From SBBG01 sp033717875 (lineage in GTDB: Bacteria; Pseudomonadota; Gammaproteobacteria; Ga0077554; Ga007554): DNA of 62,643 nt. Shown piece by piece: positions 17,676 through 35,185 of the stretch. How positions within the stretch are numbered: the stretch's first letter is position 1; each line of letters opens with the position of its first letter. A program made the position numbers and the translations under genes. The notes under the pieces are model-generated. The model worked only from the letters and a program-made list of their open reading frames with translations. It was not told the origin of the DNA and did no database searches. The stretch is from positions 1 through 62,643 of the forward strand of contig JADDKJ010000016.1 in the NCBI GenBank assembly GCA_033717875.1, given 5' to 3'.

Positions 17676-17697
17676 GGTCTGACCAGGATAGCGTCTG

Positions 17698-21918
<4,221 letters not shown>

Positions 21919-22019
21919 TGCCGTATCTCCTGCTTAATTAAGTAGCGAGTGACAAGTAGAAAGTAGCGAGCACACGTCACGAAAAAACAAACCGTCGCTG
22001 CTCGCTACTTCTTTTTAAC

Positions 22020-26099
<4,080 letters not shown>

Positions 26100-26170
26100 C
26101 AGAGTTCCTCGAGAATTCAATCACCGAACCGGGCGAAAGCCATGCAACATGGCATTCAAAAACATCGTTT

Positions 26171-26352
26171 AACCTAAGAACGGCCATTGGAGCCGTAGCG
26201 AGAAGGACTAAGGTGCCGAAGATGGGCGGGAACATCGCAAAATATTCCGCAGCCGTAGTCATGTGCTACGGTGAGGACAGATTTTGCGATGTTCCCGCGC
26301 AGATTCGATACGTTAGGCATTCGCAGTAGGCTCCAATGGCCGTTTTTAGGTT
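26171..26352. mobile_element. MITE in the rplL-rpoB gap
   Basis: A 182-bp non-coding unit with 24-bp terminal inverted repeats (left end AACCTAAGAACGGCCATTGG, 26171-26194; right end 26329-26352, one mismatch). A second inverted pair inside, GCGGGAACATCGCAAAAT and its complement, makes a nested hairpin. The ends differ in sequence from those of the 11997 element, so this is another family. It sits 72 bases before rpoB on the transcript. Confidence 0.85.
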
Positions 26353-26359
26353 TAAGCAG

Positions 26360-26388
26360 AAAAAGGCCGGTGGCACTGGCCACCAGCC
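26360..26388 (-). terminator. Attenuator-like intrinsic terminator between rplL and rpoB
   Basis: On the minus strand GGCTGGTGGC-CAGT-GCCACCGGCC is a 10-bp stem (one G-U pair) followed directly by TTTTT. In E. coli a partial terminator in this same gap sets the ratio of ribosomal protein to RNA polymerase message; the same role here is inference. Confidence 0.75.
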
Positions 26389-26608
26389 ATTTTGCAATCT
26401 TGTCGCCATCACACGGGATGGCTTGTCGGGCAGACTATGTTCAATCTTTTGAGTGTCAAATCCGAATCGGGCACTAAAACCTTGTTGACTTGAAAACCCC
26501 TGCCGGGATCCTCAATTCCGCCTCAGCGATACACAAACTGGCAATTGTAGCCGATTTTTGCGCGGTTGTCTGGCTTATTGACAGGCCAGACGATAGAAAA
26601 TTTTCGTT

Positions 26609-26633
26609 GAGGACGCCATCGTCTGGCGTCCTC
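26609..26633 (-). promoter_or_regulatory. Hairpin immediately after rplL
   Basis: GAGGACGCCA and TGGCGTCCTC pair perfectly around TCGTC, 15 bases after the rplL stop. No T-run follows, so it may be an mRNA processing or stabilising structure. The rest of 26389-26608 shows no gene. Confidence 0.5.
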
Positions 26634-26647
26634 AACCCGATTGTCGA

Positions 26648-27028
26648 TTACTTCAGCTCGACCTTGGCACCGGCCTCTTCCAACTGCTTCTTCATGGAAT
26701 CGGCATCGGCCTTGCTCACGCCTTCCTTCACCAAGGAAGGCACGCCTTCCACCATGTCCTTGGCTTCCTTCAGGCCCAGGCCGGTGATGGCACGGATCAC
26801 CTTGATGACATTGACCTTGTTGTCGCCGAAGGCGGTCATCACGACGTTGAACTCGGTCTTTTCCTCGGCAGCCGGGGCGGCGGCGCCACCGGCAACCGGC
26901 CCGGCGGCAACAGCAACCGCAGCGGCGGAAACGCCAAACTTTTCTTCCATCGCGGAGATCAGATCAACGATCTCCAGCACCGTCATATTGCCGATGGTAT
27001 TCAGAATGTCTTCTTTGCTTACAGCCAT
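26648..27028 (-). CDS. rplL: Ribosomal protein bL12 (L7/L12)
   Basis: A 126-residue stalk protein that recruits translation factors. The N-terminal dimerisation helix pair, an Ala/Gly/Pro hinge (VAAGPVAGGAAAPAAEEK) and the C-terminal factor-binding domain (KTEFNVVMTAFGDNKVNVIKVIR...GLKEAKDMVEG) are all present. ATG 27028 has AGGAGC upstream. It lies 65 bases after rplJ, its stoichiometric partner. Confidence 0.98.
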   Translation of the reverse strand: MAVSKEDILNTIGNMTVLEIVDLISAMEEKFGVSAAAVAVAAGPVAGGAAAPAAEEKTEFNVVMTAFGDNKVNVIKVIRAITGLGLKEAKDMVEGVPSLVKEGVSKADADSMKKQLEEAGAKVELK

Positions 27029-27093
27029 GTCATGCTCCTAAAAATTGTTGAATCGCGTTGTTTGCAACGCGAGCGAAAAATGAAAAGGAATTA

Positions 27094-27618
27094 TCAAGCC
27101 GCCTGCTTCTGATCGCGAATCGCGGCCACCGTACGAACCATCTTGGATGTCGGCGCCGCCAGCGTGCGCACGAACTTCTCCACCGGGGCCTTCATCACAG
27201 CCATCAACTGGCTGATCGCCTGATCGCGCGTCGGCATCGTCGCCAGAGCTTCGAGATCCTTCGCGGCCAGCAGCTTGCCGCTCAGCGCGACAGCCCTGAC
27301 CACCAGTTTCTCGTTGCCCTTGGCAAAATCGCGCATCAGACGGGCCGCCGCCGCGGGCTCCTCTTTGGAGAATGCCAGCACCAGCGGGCCGACGAACGAG
27401 TCCTGCATGCAGGCGAACCCCGTTCCTTCGACCGCGCGGCGCGCCAGCGTATTCTTGACGATGCGAAGATAAACGCCCGCCTTGCGCGCTTCGCTGCGCA
27501 ATTTAGTCATATCTTCCGCCGTCAAGCCGCGATACTCGGCTGCGATTGCGGATTGAGCAATGCTTGCAACCCCGGCCACCTCAGCAACAATGACCTTTTT
27601 CTGTTCCAGAGTTAACAA
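27094..27618 (-). CDS. rplJ: Ribosomal protein uL10
   Basis: A 174-residue stalk base that carries L7/L12 dimers. The N-terminal RNA-binding domain (QKKVIVAEVAGVASIAQSAIAAEYRGLTAEDMTKLR) and the C-terminal helix are as expected. The start is TTG 27618 with AGGAGA 6 bases upstream. Expression is likely controlled by binding of L10-L12 to the leader just upstream. Confidence 0.97.
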   Translation of the reverse strand: MLTLEQKKVIVAEVAGVASIAQSAIAAEYRGLTAEDMTKLRSEARKAGVYLRIVKNTLARRAVEGTGFACMQDSFVGPLVLAFSKEEPAAAARLMRDFAKGNEKLVVRAVALSGKLLAAKDLEALATMPTRDQAISQLMAVMKAPVEKFVRTLAAPTSKMVRTVAAIRDQKQAA

Positions 27619-27871
27619 GTGCTATCTCCTGAAATGTAAACGCCCGGCAGATTGCCGGATGTTTACTTCATTGACACAGGGCATTCCTTCTTAGTGGAAT
27701 ACCCTACCCTTACGGCAACCGTCGCCAGGGAAATCTTGTAGCGAAATCCTGTCTCGGGTACGCCATCTACGCAGGCCGGGCCGGCAATAATGCAAACCCA
27801 ATTAAGACGAACGCCTGCGGTCTTTGACGGCCGGCGGCATGGCTGCCGCCAACCCAAAGTCAAACGCTCTC
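27619..27871 (-). ncRNA. L10 leader (autoregulatory 5' UTR of rplJL)
   Basis: The 253-base gap between rplA and rplJ has no gene but several strong hairpins, for example GGCGGCAGCC/GGCTGCCGCC-type pairing near 27830-27855 and GGGTATTCCACTAAGAAGG with its complement GAATGCCC near 27680-27710. Position and length match the known L10 leader, bound by L10-L12 to repress translation. A covariance-model match was not computed. Confidence 0.65.
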
Positions 27872-28567
27872 TCAGACCCCGAGAGAGGACTGATCCACGA
27901 CAATCCCTGGCCCCATGGTGCTGGAGACGGAGATCTTCTTCAAATAAATGCCCTTGGCGGTGCTCGGCTTGGCCTTGCTCAGATCGGCGAGCAGCGCCTG
28001 CAAATTGCCGCGCAGCGCAGCCACATCAAAACTGACCTTGCCGATCGTGCAGTGAATGATGCCGGCCTTGTCGGTACGGTAACGCACCTGGCCACCCTTG
28101 GCGTTCTTCACCGCCGTGGTCACATCGGCCGTTACCGTGCCGACCTTGGGATTGGGCATCAAACCGCGCGGACCGAGAATCTGGCCCAACTGACCAACGA
28201 CGCGCATGGCGTCGGGCGTGGCGATCACAACATCGAAATTGATATTGCCGCCCTTGACCGCTTCGGCAAGATCGTCAAAACCGACGATATCGGCACCCGC
28301 CGCCTTGGCCGCCTCGGCGTTCGCGCCCTGCGCGAACACGGCAACGCGCACCACCTTGCCGGTGCCGTTGGGCAACACGGTGGAGCCACGCACCACCTGA
28401 TCGGATTTGCGAGGGTCGACGCCGAGGTTGACGCTGACATCGACGGACTCGTTGAACTTCACCTTCGAGGAGTCCTTGAGCAGCGCCAGCGCGTCATCGA
28501 GTGAATACTGCTTGCCAGGCTGCAATTTGGCCTTGATGGCCGTAAAACGTTTGGATACTTTAGCCAT
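27872..28567 (-). CDS. rplA: Ribosomal protein uL1
   Basis: A 231-residue protein of the 50S L1 stalk and translational repressor of rplKA. Family marks are MAKVSKRFTAIKAK at the start, GTGKVVRVAVFAQG, LGPRGLMPNPKVGTVT and the final KGIYLKKISVSSTMGPGI. It begins one base after the rplK stop, so the two are translationally coupled. Confidence 0.98.
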   Translation of the reverse strand: MAKVSKRFTAIKAKLQPGKQYSLDDALALLKDSSKVKFNESVDVSVNLGVDPRKSDQVVRGSTVLPNGTGKVVRVAVFAQGANAEAAKAAGADIVGFDDLAEAVKGGNINFDVVIATPDAMRVVGQLGQILGPRGLMPNPKVGTVTADVTTAVKNAKGGQVRYRTDKAGIIHCTIGKVSFDVAALRGNLQALLADLSKAKPSTAKGIYLKKISVSSTMGPGIVVDQSSLGV

Positions 28568-28568
28568 G

Positions 28569-29000
28569 TTATACCCCTTCCGTCTCGATACCCATGCTGC
28601 GCGCGCTGCCGGCGATGGTACGCACGGCGGCGTCCATGTCGGCGGCGGTCAGATCGGGCATTTTGACCTTGGCGATGTCTTCCAACTGCGCACGCGTTAC
28701 CTTGCCTACCTTGTGGGTGTGCGGGGTCTTGCTGCCGCTGCTGATACCGGCCGCCTTCTTCAGCATGATCGAGGCCGGCGGGGTTTTGGTGATAAAGGTG
28801 AAGCTGCGATCGCTGTAAACAGTGATGATCACAGGGATGGGCGTACCGGCCTCCAGACTTTGGGTCTGGGCGTTGAACGCCTTACAGAATTCCATGATAT
28901 TGACGCCGCGCTGACCCAAGGCCGGGCCGACGGGCGGACTGGGATTGGCCTGACCGGCCTTGACCTGCAACTTAATGTAGGCCTGAATCTTCTTTGCCAT
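28569..29000 (-). CDS. rplK: Ribosomal protein uL11
   Basis: A 143-residue protein of the GTPase-associated centre. It carries the proline-rich GQANPSPPVGPALGQRGVNIMEFCKAFN and the C-terminal rRNA-binding domain ending with GSARSMGIE. ATG 29000 has AGGAG upstream. The 105-base gap to nusG shows no gene. Confidence 0.98.
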   Translation of the reverse strand: MAKKIQAYIKLQVKAGQANPSPPVGPALGQRGVNIMEFCKAFNAQTQSLEAGTPIPVIITVYSDRSFTFITKTPPASIMLKKAAGISSGSKTPHTHKVGKVTRAQLEDIAKVKMPDLTAADMDAAVRTIAGSARSMGIETEGV

Positions 29001-29105
29001 GTTTTACTCCTGATGGGTGCGAACGCCTTGCGGCTCCCCGTTAAATACTAGAGAAAAGTAAAGATACAAGCCGAAAGGATATCGCTTATATCTTGCCTCT
29101 TTCCC

Positions 29106-29639
29106 CTAACCTTTCTCTACCTGCCCAAACTCCAGCTCGACCGGGGTAGAACGGCCGAAAATCAACACCGCGACACGCAGGCGGTTCTTTTCGTAATTGA
29201 CTTCCTCAACCACGCCATTGAAGTCGGCGAAGGGGCCTTCGATGACGCGCACCACCTCGCCAGGCTCGAACAGGATCTTGGGACGCGGCTTCTCGACGCC
29301 CTCCTGAACACGCTGGAGAATCCTGTCCGCCTCTTTGTCGGTGATGGGCGCGGGGCGATCGCTAGTGCCGCCGACAAAGCCCATCACCTTGGGGACTTCC
29401 TTCACCAGGTGCCAGGTGGTTTCATTCATTTCCATCTGCACCAGCACATAGCCGGGGAAAAATTTTCGATCACTGCGGCGCTTCTGTCCCGCGCGCATCT
29501 CGATCACTTCTTCGGTCGGCACGAGAACTTCGCCAAACTGGTCTTCACAGCCGGCGCGAACGATACGCTCTTTCAGCGAACGTACCACATGGTTTTCAAA
29601 GCCGGAATAGACGTGAACCACATACCAACGCATTGCCAT
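29106..29639 (-). CDS. nusG: Transcription termination/antitermination factor NusG
   Basis: A 177-residue factor. The N-terminal NGN domain (RWYVVHVYSGFENHVVRSLKERI; RKFFPGYVLVQMEM) binds RNA polymerase, and the C-terminal KOW domain (FEPGEVVRVIEGPFADFNGVVEEV) binds Rho or ribosomal S10. It may start at 29639 or two codons later at the second Met. It lies 4 bases after secE. Confidence 0.97.
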   Translation of the reverse strand: MAMRWYVVHVYSGFENHVVRSLKERIVRAGCEDQFGEVLVPTEEVIEMRAGQKRRSDRKFFPGYVLVQMEMNETTWHLVKEVPKVMGFVGGTSDRPAPITDKEADRILQRVQEGVEKPRPKILFEPGEVVRVIEGPFADFNGVVEEVNYEKNRLRVAVLIFGRSTPVELEFGQVEKG

Positions 29640-29643
29640 CCGT

Positions 29644-29991
29644 TCAGCCCCCCTGGCCGGTCAGCAGACGAACCGCCCACAACAACAACATATCCAACAA
29701 CCACAGAAAAATCGCCACCAACACCACCACCGCCATCACCACCAGCGTGGTCTGGAGGGTTTCCTTGCGCGTCGGCCAAACGACCTTGCGCACCTCGACC
29801 TGCGACTCGCGGACAAATCCCAACACCTTCTGTCCCGAACCGGTCTGCAATGCGATCGCCGTGGAAATGCCGAGCGCCACCAGAATGACCAGCACGCGCA
29901 CCAGCATGGAATGATCGGCGTAATAGTAAAACGCGCCTATCGCGGCGCCCAGCACCAGCACCGCCAGTATCAGTTTGATTTTATCTGCCAT
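29644..29991 (-). CDS. secE: Preprotein translocase subunit SecE
   Basis: A 115-residue protein with three membrane helices (about 6-24, 29-47 and 82-106), the gammaproteobacterial long form. The conserved amphipathic segment VRESQVEVRKVVWPTRKETLQTT precedes the last helix. ATG 29991 (MADKIK) is chosen over the upstream in-frame start that would read from the tRNA-Trp gene. It forms the channel with SecY and SecG. Confidence 0.96.
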   Translation of the reverse strand: MADKIKLILAVLVLGAAIGAFYYYADHSMLVRVLVILVALGISTAIALQTGSGQKVLGFVRESQVEVRKVVWPTRKETLQTTLVVMAVVVLVAIFLWLLDMLLLWAVRLLTGQGG

Positions 29992-30021
29992 TCCTGTTCC
30001 AGCGATGCCTATGCCACAAAG

Positions 30022-30097
30022 TGGCAGGCCAGGAGGGAATCGAACCCCCAACCTGCGGTTTTGGAGACCGCCGCTCTGCCAATTGAGCTACTGGCCT
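30022..30097 (-). tRNA. tRNA-Trp (CCA)
   Basis: Complete cloverleaf with acceptor stem AGGCCAG/CTGGCCT, anticodon CCA in GTCTCCAAAAC, T-loop GGTTCGATTCC and encoded 3' CCA. It lies between tuf and secE, its usual place. Confidence 0.96.
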
Positions 30098-30155
30098 ATA
30101 TAAAACACAACCGCGCGCACCGGGAAGATTTCACTCCCCCGCTGCGCGCAACGCC

Positions 30156-31346
<1,191 letters not shown>

Positions 31347-31398
31347 CCCGCAACCCTCTCGGAAAAAATAAACAATTAAAGATTAATAACCCAAACTA

Positions 31399-31474
<76 letters not shown>

Positions 31475-31550
31475 CAATAACAACAAGCTTCAAGCAGCAA
31501 GTTCCAGGCGGCGGAACACCCGCCACCTGGACAACTCACCACATTGATTT

Positions 31551-31624
31551 TGGAGCGGGTGATGGGAATCGAACCCACGCTATCAGCTTGGAAGGCTGAA
31601 GTTCTACCATTGAACTACACCCGC
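31551..31624 (-). tRNA. tRNA-Gly (TCC)
   Basis: Acceptor stem GCGGGTG/CACCCGC, anticodon TCC in GCCTTCCAAGC, T-loop GGTTCGATTCC, encoded CCA. Confidence 0.96.
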
Positions 31625-31648
31625 CTTCACAAAACTTTCCCACCAATC

Positions 31649-31733
31649 TGGTGGAGGGGGGTGGATTCGAACCACCGAAGGCAGAGCCGACAGATTTACA
31701 GTCTGTTCCCTTTGGCCGCTCGGGAACCCCTCC
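31649..31733 (-). tRNA. tRNA-Tyr (GTA)
   Basis: Class II tRNA with a long variable arm, acceptor stem GGAGGGG/CCCCTCC, anticodon GTA in GACTGTAAATC, encoded CCA. First gene of the tRNA-tuf-secE-nusG transcript. Confidence 0.96.
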
Positions 31734-31769
31734 GCACGCGCCGTGCGCGAATAAAACACTAAGCCCGTT

Positions 31770-31798
31770 ATTATGATTCGAGCGGTTAAACGTGTCAA
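31770..31798 (-). promoter_or_regulatory. Sigma-70 promoter of the tRNA-tuf operon
   Basis: On the minus strand TTGACA (31793-31798) and CATAAT (31770-31775) are 17 bases apart and lie about 35 bases before tRNA-Tyr. A GC-rich stretch (ACGGGC), as in stringently controlled promoters, follows the -10. Confidence 0.85.
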
Positions 31799-31859
31799 CC
31801 ATTATCAGCGCGGACAGCAAGCCTTGAATCGCCGGCCCAAACCATCCACAATTCCGGGC

Positions 31860-33368
31860 ATGAACGATGCCATCTCGCTCACCGCCTCGGTGTTTCAGAC
31901 CTTCCTGGCGACACCGCTGGGCGCGGTCCTGACGCGCCATCATGACCGTTCGCCCGAGACCGGGCCTCTGGAATTGTTTCGCTCGGTGGCGGCGGAGGTT
32001 CCGGCCTATGGCGATTTCCTGGCTCGCCACGGCATCGAGCCGGAACAGGTACGCGATTTCGCGGATTTTCAGAAGCTACCGCTGGTCACCAAGCAGAACT
32101 ATATGCGCGCCTACCCGCTGCCCACTCTGTGCCGCGACGGACGGCTGGAGAACTGCGAGATGATCGCCGTGTCGTCGGGATCGACCGGCAAGCCGATGCT
32201 CTGGCCGCGCTCGTTGCGCCATGAGCTGGATATCGCGACACGCTTCGAGCAAGTATTCAAGGACGGCTTCGATGCCGCCAACCGCTCCACCCTGGCGGTG
32301 GTCTGCTTCGCGCTCGGCACTTGGGTGGGCGGGATGTATACCGCGAATTGCTGCCGCTATCTTGCGCAAAAGGGCTACCCCATCACGCTGGTGACGCCAG
32401 GCAATAACAAGAGCGAGATTTTTCGCATCGTCGAAGAACTCGGGCCGCAGTTCGATCAAGTGGCGCTGGCGGGTTACCCGCCGTTCATCAAGGACGTGAT
32501 CGACAGCGGCATGGCGCAGGGCGTCGACTGGCCGAAATATTCCGCGAAGCTGATCTTCGCCGGCGAGGTATTCAGCGAAGAATGGCGCAGCCTGGTCTGC
32601 GAGCGCATCGGCGCCAGCGATCCTTGTCACGCCACGGCCTCGCTGTACGGCACGGCGGATGCCGGCGTGCTGGGCAACGAAACCCCGCTGAGCATCGCGC
32701 TGCGGCGCTTTTTCGCCCGCAACCCGGATGCCGCGCGTGCGCTGTTCGGCGAATCGCGCCTGCCGACGCTGGTGCAATACGATCCGCTCAGCCGCTTTTT
32801 CGAGGTTCACGACGGCACGCTGGTGGTGACGGGCGACAGCGGCGTGCCACTGGTTCGCTATCATATCGCCGACAAGGGTGGCATCGTTTCTTACGATGAC
32901 ATGCTGGCCTTCGTCATCGCGCAAGGCGGCGAGCCGCTGGCGGAGCTTCACAACCGCGATCCGGGCGCGACGTATCGCCTACCCTTCGCCTACCTGTTCG
33001 GCCGGGCCGATTTCACCGCCTCCTATTACGGCGCCAATATCTACCCCGAAAACGTCACCGTCGGTCTGGAACAACCGGGCATCAAGGACTGGGTGAGCGG
33101 CAAATTCGTGCTGGAAATCAAGGAACAGGCCGACCGGAACAAGGCGCTCGGCGTTACGGTCGAATTGCTGCCGAACATCACCGGCACAAATGAGATGCGC
33201 GATGCCATCGCGGCTTCGATCCATCAACAATTGCTGCGCCTGAACAGCGAATTCGCGCATTACGTTCCAGCGGAACATCAACGGCCGGAAGTGACGCTGC
33301 TGCCCGCCGGCGACCCCGATTACTTTCCCCTCGGCGTCAAGCATCGATACACCAGAAAACCCTCGTAA
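31860..33368 (+). CDS. PaaK-like adenylate-forming enzyme
   Basis: A 502-residue protein of the phenylacetate-CoA ligase-like branch of the AMP-forming superfamily. It shows the phosphate-binding loop SSGSTGKPMLW, followed by LYGTADAGVLGNE in the A5 position and a DYFPLGVKHRY tail. Members activate a carboxylic acid with ATP; the substrate here is unknown. ATG 31860 is chosen because upstream codons overlap the divergent tRNA promoter. It ends 10 bases before ttcA, so the two are probably co-transcribed. Confidence 0.85.
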   Translation: MNDAISLTASVFQTFLATPLGAVLTRHHDRSPETGPLELFRSVAAEVPAYGDFLARHGIEPEQVRDFADFQKLPLVTKQNYMRAYPLPTLCRDGRLENCEMIAVSSGSTGKPMLWPRSLRHELDIATRFEQVFKDGFDAANRSTLAVVCFALGTWVGGMYTANCCRYLAQKGYPITLVTPGNNKSEIFRIVEELGPQFDQVALAGYPPFIKDVIDSGMAQGVDWPKYSAKLIFAGEVFSEEWRSLVCERIGASDPCHATASLYGTADAGVLGNETPLSIALRRFFARNPDAARALFGESRLPTLVQYDPLSRFFEVHDGTLVVTGDSGVPLVRYHIADKGGIVSYDDMLAFVIAQGGEPLAELHNRDPGATYRLPFAYLFGRADFTASYYGANIYPENVTVGLEQPGIKDWVSGKFVLEIKEQADRNKALGVTVELLPNITGTNEMRDAIAASIHQQLLRLNSEFAHYVPAEHQRPEVTLLPAGDPDYFPLGVKHRYTRKPS

Positions 33369-33378
33369 GGAACACGCT

Positions 33379-34245
33379 TTGTCCAAGATCGAAAAGAAAC
33401 TGCTGCATTACACCGGCAAGGCGATTGCCGATTACAACATGATCCAGACCGGCGACCGCGTCATGGTCTGCCTGTCCGGCGGCAAGGATTCCTACACGCT
33501 GCTGTCCATGCTGCGTCTGTTGCGGATGCGCTCGAACAACAAATTCGAGATTTTCGCCTTCACGCTCGATCAGGCGCAGCCGGGCTGGGATGACAGCGGC
33601 ATGCGTGCCTGGCTGGAACATCACGGGATTCCCTACGAGATCTTGAGGAGAGACACCTATTCCATCGTCACCGACAAGATACCGGAGGGCAACACCTATT
33701 GCTCGCTGTGCTCACGACTGCGCCGCGGCACTATCTATAACTACGCGGAAAAACACGGCTACACCAAGATCGCGCTCGGACACCACCGCGACGATCTGAT
33801 CCACAGCCTGTTGATGTCCATCCTGTATAACGGCGAAATCCGCTCCATGCCGCCCAAGCTGCTCACCGACAACCGGCGCCACATCGTGATCCGCCCGCTC
33901 GCCTATTGCCAGGAACGGGACATCATCGAATACGCGCAAGAACGGGAATTTCCCATCATCCCCTGCACGCTGTGCGGCTCGCAGGAAAACCTGGCGCGGC
34001 AACGCGTCAAGCAATTGGTGAACGATCTCGCGCGGGAAAATCCGAAAATACCGAGCAATATGCTCCATGCCCTGGGACAGGTGCAGCCCAGCCAGCTCAT
34101 GGATAAACGGTTATGGAATTTCAAAAATCTGGAGACACAGCGCGAAACGGCCACCGAATCAATGGAGTTTGGCGTGGAGAAAAACGAGGGCCAGAGAATC
34201 GACTTCTTCTCTGACCCTATTCACGACCTGAGAGAGGTGGTGTGA
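33379..34245 (+). CDS. ttcA: tRNA 2-thiocytidine(32) synthetase TtcA
   Basis: A 288-residue ATP- and Fe-S-dependent enzyme that thiolates C32 of certain tRNAs. It has the PP-loop SGGKDS (33-38) and two CxxC pairs, C108/C111 (CSLC) and C196/C199 (CTLC), that hold the cluster and sulfur. The start is TTG 33379 with AAGGAA 9 bases upstream. The length is slightly under 300, normal for the family. Confidence 0.95.
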   Translation: MSKIEKKLLHYTGKAIADYNMIQTGDRVMVCLSGGKDSYTLLSMLRLLRMRSNNKFEIFAFTLDQAQPGWDDSGMRAWLEHHGIPYEILRRDTYSIVTDKIPEGNTYCSLCSRLRRGTIYNYAEKHGYTKIALGHHRDDLIHSLLMSILYNGEIRSMPPKLLTDNRRHIVIRPLAYCQERDIIEYAQEREFPIIPCTLCGSQENLARQRVKQLVNDLARENPKIPSNMLHALGQVQPSQLMDKRLWNFKNLETQRETATESMEFGVEKNEGQRIDFFSDPIHDLREVV

Positions 34246-34350
34246 AATTCAAAGGCTGGTGCAGATACCCGTAACCCTGTCCATGGGCGCATGGCAATCT
34301 CCAACCGGAGACGAAGCACTTGCAGGCTTCCTATTGATTTATGGAAACCG

Positions 34351-34470
34351 TCAATGCCAGCCGGCCGGGTAGTGGGCCAGCACATTCATACCCAACCACG
34401 TCAGGGCCAGAATAACCACAGTGACACCGATGGGAATGATTGCATCATCATTCGTATGCTCTTTCTTCAT
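34351..34470 (-). CDS. 39-residue membrane protein, paralogue of 34758-34883
   Basis: A tiny gene starting MKKEHTNDD. A charged N-terminus is followed by one hydrophobic segment (about 11-26, IIPIGVTVVILALTWL) and the tail GMNVLAHYPAGWH. ATG 34470 is preceded by GAGGGCGAGAG. The tail is almost identical to that of the neighbouring 41-residue protein, which is strong evidence that both are real. Function is unknown; single-helix proteins of this size often stabilise membrane complexes. Confidence 0.75.
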   Translation of the reverse strand: MKKEHTNDDAIIPIGVTVVILALTWLGMNVLAHYPAGWH

Positions 34471-34690
34471 GACTCTCGCCCTCAAAAAGTTGACTGATAA
34501 TGTAGGATATTAACCATTCAATTAATAAGGTTAACACGATCACCTTATACAATATAGCACTACATTTTTCAAGCCCTTTTTCCCACAAAAAGACAAGGGT
34601 ATCAACACGGCCAGAATCTGCTGGTCAGCGTTTTCAGGATCAACAGCAAGGGAAAGGCAGAGGATGAGCGGAAAAGCAGGGAGGCGCGGA
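34471..34690. promoter_or_regulatory. AT-rich upstream region of the 39-residue gene
   Basis: Contains TTAACC (34510-34515) and GGTTAA (34529-34534) as an inverted pair, and GGTTAAC also occurs upstream of the paralogue (34979-34985). A shared regulator is possible but not shown. Confidence 0.3.
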
Positions 34691-34732
34691 AAATAAAAAC
34701 GGGGATCAGAGTCAGTCGGCTCTGATCCCCGC
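34691..34732 (-). terminator. Intrinsic terminator after the 41-residue gene
   Basis: On the minus strand CGGGGATCAGAG and its complement form a 12-bp stem followed by TTTTTATTT, 26 bases after the stop at 34758. It would end a monocistronic message. Confidence 0.9.
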
Positions 34733-34757
34733 TTGAACGAGCGGTTTGGCGCTTGCC

Positions 34758-34883
34758 TTAATGGCCAACCGGGTAATGCGCCAGAACATTCATTCCCAAC
34801 GTGATGAGCACAGTCAGAAGCGTGCCAACGTACAGCACGATCATATTGTCATTTTGGCAAGCGTCTTTGATTTTGGCGAGCAT
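34758..34883 (-). CDS. 41-residue membrane protein, paralogue of 34351-34470
   Basis: Starts MLAKIKDACQNDN, then a hydrophobic helix (about 15-31) and the tail GMNVLAHYPVGH. ATG 34883 has GAGGAG 8 bases upstream, a good site; the longer frame to 34946 lacks one. It has its own terminator, so it is a separate transcription unit from the 39-residue gene. The shared GMNVLAHYP ending suggests a conserved interaction surface just outside the membrane. I do not recognise a named family. Confidence 0.8.
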   Translation of the reverse strand: MLAKIKDACQNDNMIVLYVGTLLTVLITLGMNVLAHYPVGH

Positions 34884-35185
34884 GATGCAATCTCCTCTCT
34901 CAGGTGCATTTTTTGAAACCCCACAGGACCAAAACACAATTTCCATAAAGGTTTTGGTGGAAAAACCATAGCAAAATGGTTAACTATTTTGCAAGCCTTT
35001 TTGTGAAAAAATTTTCATGGCAAATACCTTGTTTTTATTGAGGTTTTAGCCGAGAATTCCCATCCATAGAGTATGGCTATCGTCTCGCCACACCCGGCAA
35101 TAGCAACTGTTGTAAGGATTCTTGCCATAACCCCGACGCTTGATACAAAATCCAACATCGAACACCCTTATTCAGAGACATACCC
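34884..35185. promoter_or_regulatory. Divergent control region between the small gene and argA
   Basis: A 302-base AT-rich stretch without a gene. It holds AACCAT/ATGGTT (34964-34981) around a 6-base spacer, then GGTTAAC, and an imperfect palindrome near TTGTGAAAAAATTTTCATGG (about 35003). These could be operators for the small membrane gene. No clear ARG-box was found for argA. Confidence 0.35.
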
